Below are positions 20,950 to 21,886 of a DNA stretch of 21,886 nt, in pieces (the first letter of the stretch is position 1; every line of letters starts with the position of its first letter). The position numbers were made by a program, and so were the translations under genes. This stretch comes from Geosiphon pyriformis (lineage: Eukaryota; Glomeromycota; Glomeromycetes; Archaeosporales; Geosiphonaceae), in assembly GCA_016748015.1 (NCBI GenBank), contig JAAOMT010000664.1:987817-1009702 (forward strand), in the 5' to 3' direction. The notes under the pieces were generated by a model, which made no database searches, was not told where the DNA came from, and was given only the letters and a program-made list of their open reading frames with translations.

Positions 20950-21525
20950 TAAATTTTATAATTGATTTATATAATTATATAAAAAACCATAATAAATTGT
21001 ATAAAATGATTTTATTTAACATAAATAAATAATTATTTGTGTAAAAAGCATATAAACGAATTTTTATTAATAATTTCAAATTTTTTGCATATTAAAATAA
21101 TGGTAAGATTACAGGTTATTATTATAATTTGTAAAAATATATAAAAAATAAAAATATTTGTCAAAAATTTCATTACTTTTTTGTTATTATTAAAAGTTAA
21201 AAGGTTATTATTGTTAACCTTAAAAAGTTTGAAAGAAAATAAATTTTCAAAGTTTTTTAAATTTCGAAAGATATCAAGTTGAGTATTTAACTGAACTTAT
21301 GATATTTACAGAATGCTTATGCTTTATTCACAGATCTGTTAAAAGAAAATATAATTGGTTAAGAAAAAGTTATATAAGCTATATGGGTTTTATGATTAAA
21401 TCATATCCTTTTGAAATTTCTCATCGGGAATTTTTATTATTACTCGTTTAGGCAATAATACAATGAAACTTGTTTGGCGTATTTCTTTGTGTGTACCTAC
21501 TTTACCTATTTAGTATAATTTATAA
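20950..21525 (-). repeat. Dispersed repeat, copy 2 (inverted)
   Basis: In reverse complement this segment matches 13240-13830 in the same order, with gaps. It carries about 50 bases absent from copy 1 near 21020-21075 (between ATGTTAAATAA and the AATAATGGTAAGATTACAGG block, as read on each strand). It ends about 70 bases before the TATA-like box of the right-edge gene. Ends are approximate. Confidence 0.75.
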
Positions 21526-21592
21526 CGAATCATAGTTTGATAATAAAGACATTTTTTAAAGTTAATAAATTAATTTTTTAACAGAGAAACAA

Positions 21593-21600
21593 TATAAATA
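21593..21600 (+). promoter_or_regulatory. TATA-like box of the right-edge gene
   Basis: TATAAATA lies 81-88 bases upstream of the ATG at 21681, matching the arrangement at the other genes in the window. Confidence 0.4.
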
Positions 21601-21605
21601 AGAAC

Positions 21606-21640
21606 TCGGCGTTTAGGCAAATTACTTTTTTAAACGTCGA
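21606..21640 (+). promoter_or_regulatory. Hairpin in the leader or start region of the right-edge gene
   Basis: TCGGCGTTTA and TAAACGTCGA pair over 10 positions (one G-U) around a 15-base loop. The hairpin starts six bases after the TATA-like box, so it overlaps the expected transcription start. It could be a palindromic protein-binding site or a leader hairpin. No function is shown. Confidence 0.35.
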
Positions 21641-21680
21641 ATAATAATCTATTTATATTTTATCCGTTCTTATTCATACC

Positions 21681-21886
21681 ATGGAAAACAAAGAAATTAA
21701 GAGAACAACTCGTCCAGAAACACATGATTGCAATGAGTGTGAAAAATGTCAAGACAGTATTAAAAACAATCAAAAGAATTGTGGGTAATATGTGTATGAC
21801 ATGCAAGTTCATATTTTTTAAAAAACTTTATAAGAACTTTTCAAGCAGCAATAAAGAAGTTGATGAAATAATTAGGAATCCAATCT
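21681..21886 (+). pseudogene. Start of a kinase-leader-like gene with a one-base frameshift (partial)
   Basis: From ATG 21681 the frame reads 35 codons, including HDCNECEKCQDSIKNNQKNC, to a stop at 21786-21788. Shifted by one base it continues GNMCMTCKFIFFKK, then LYKNFSSSNKEVDEIIRNPI, and is open to the window edge. Joined, this gives paired CxxC motifs followed by a WTSGN-like 'F..F..SSSNKEVDEIIR' segment. From prior knowledge, that is the usual N-terminal leader before the protein kinase domain in the amplified kinase families of Glomeromycotina. The break falls at GGG (21783-21785); removing one G would restore the frame. An intron cannot explain it, since the only GT..AG pair there spans 23 bases. 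The kinase domain itself would lie outside the window, so that part is inference. A sequencing error is the main alternative to a real mutation. Confidence 0.5.

Noticed and set aside
21784-21807. Intron explaining the frame break in the right-edge gene
   Set aside because: The only GT..AG pair at the break spans 23 bases, far shorter than the 68-128 base introns seen elsewhere in this window.

Overview
The window looks like nuclear DNA of an arbuscular mycorrhizal fungus (Glomeromycotina, Rhizophagus-like). This is inferred, not proven. The reasons are very high A+T, many (ATT)n and T-rich simple repeats, short introns of about 68-128 bases with GTA-type donors, a cluster of BTB-BACK-TLDc genes, a secreted class 3 lipase-like gene, and at the right edge a Cys-rich leader of the kind that precedes the amplified protein kinases of these fungi. 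The family expansions are prior knowledge. The gene models below come from reading frames and splice sites.

Layout. 1-3480 is AT-rich, repeat-laden and without a convincing gene. 3481-3680 (-) is a relic of a BTB first exon. 4307-5744 (+) is a five-exon secreted lipase-like gene whose nucleophile-elbow serine is replaced by glycine. 6263-7815 (+) is an intact two-exon BTB-BACK-TLDc gene. 7816-10982 is AT-rich and empty. 10983-12492 (-) is a second BTB-BACK-TLDc copy in opposite orientation, with an intact BTB-BACK part but a premature stop and frameshifts in TLDc. 13240-13830 (+) and about 20950-21525 (-) are two diverged inverted copies of one unclassified dispersed repeat. 14945-16740 (+) is the most unusual gene: two long open frames that join across a frame-preserving 128-base intron into a predicted 555-residue protein with an 11-residue-periodic amphipathic segment followed by a four-helix MAPEG-like membrane domain. 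17608-17922 (-) and 19006-19347 (+) are orphan or decayed coding stretches. 21681 to the window end is the start of a kinase-leader-like gene with an apparent one-base frameshift.

How the parts relate. There is no operon logic here; genes stand singly, three of them with TATA-like boxes about 55-110 bases upstream. The three BTB loci show one family at successive stages: intact, truncated, and reduced to one exon. The lipase-like protein would be secreted, and the MAPEG fusion would sit in an internal membrane. Any link to the lipid-dominated biology of these fungi is inference.
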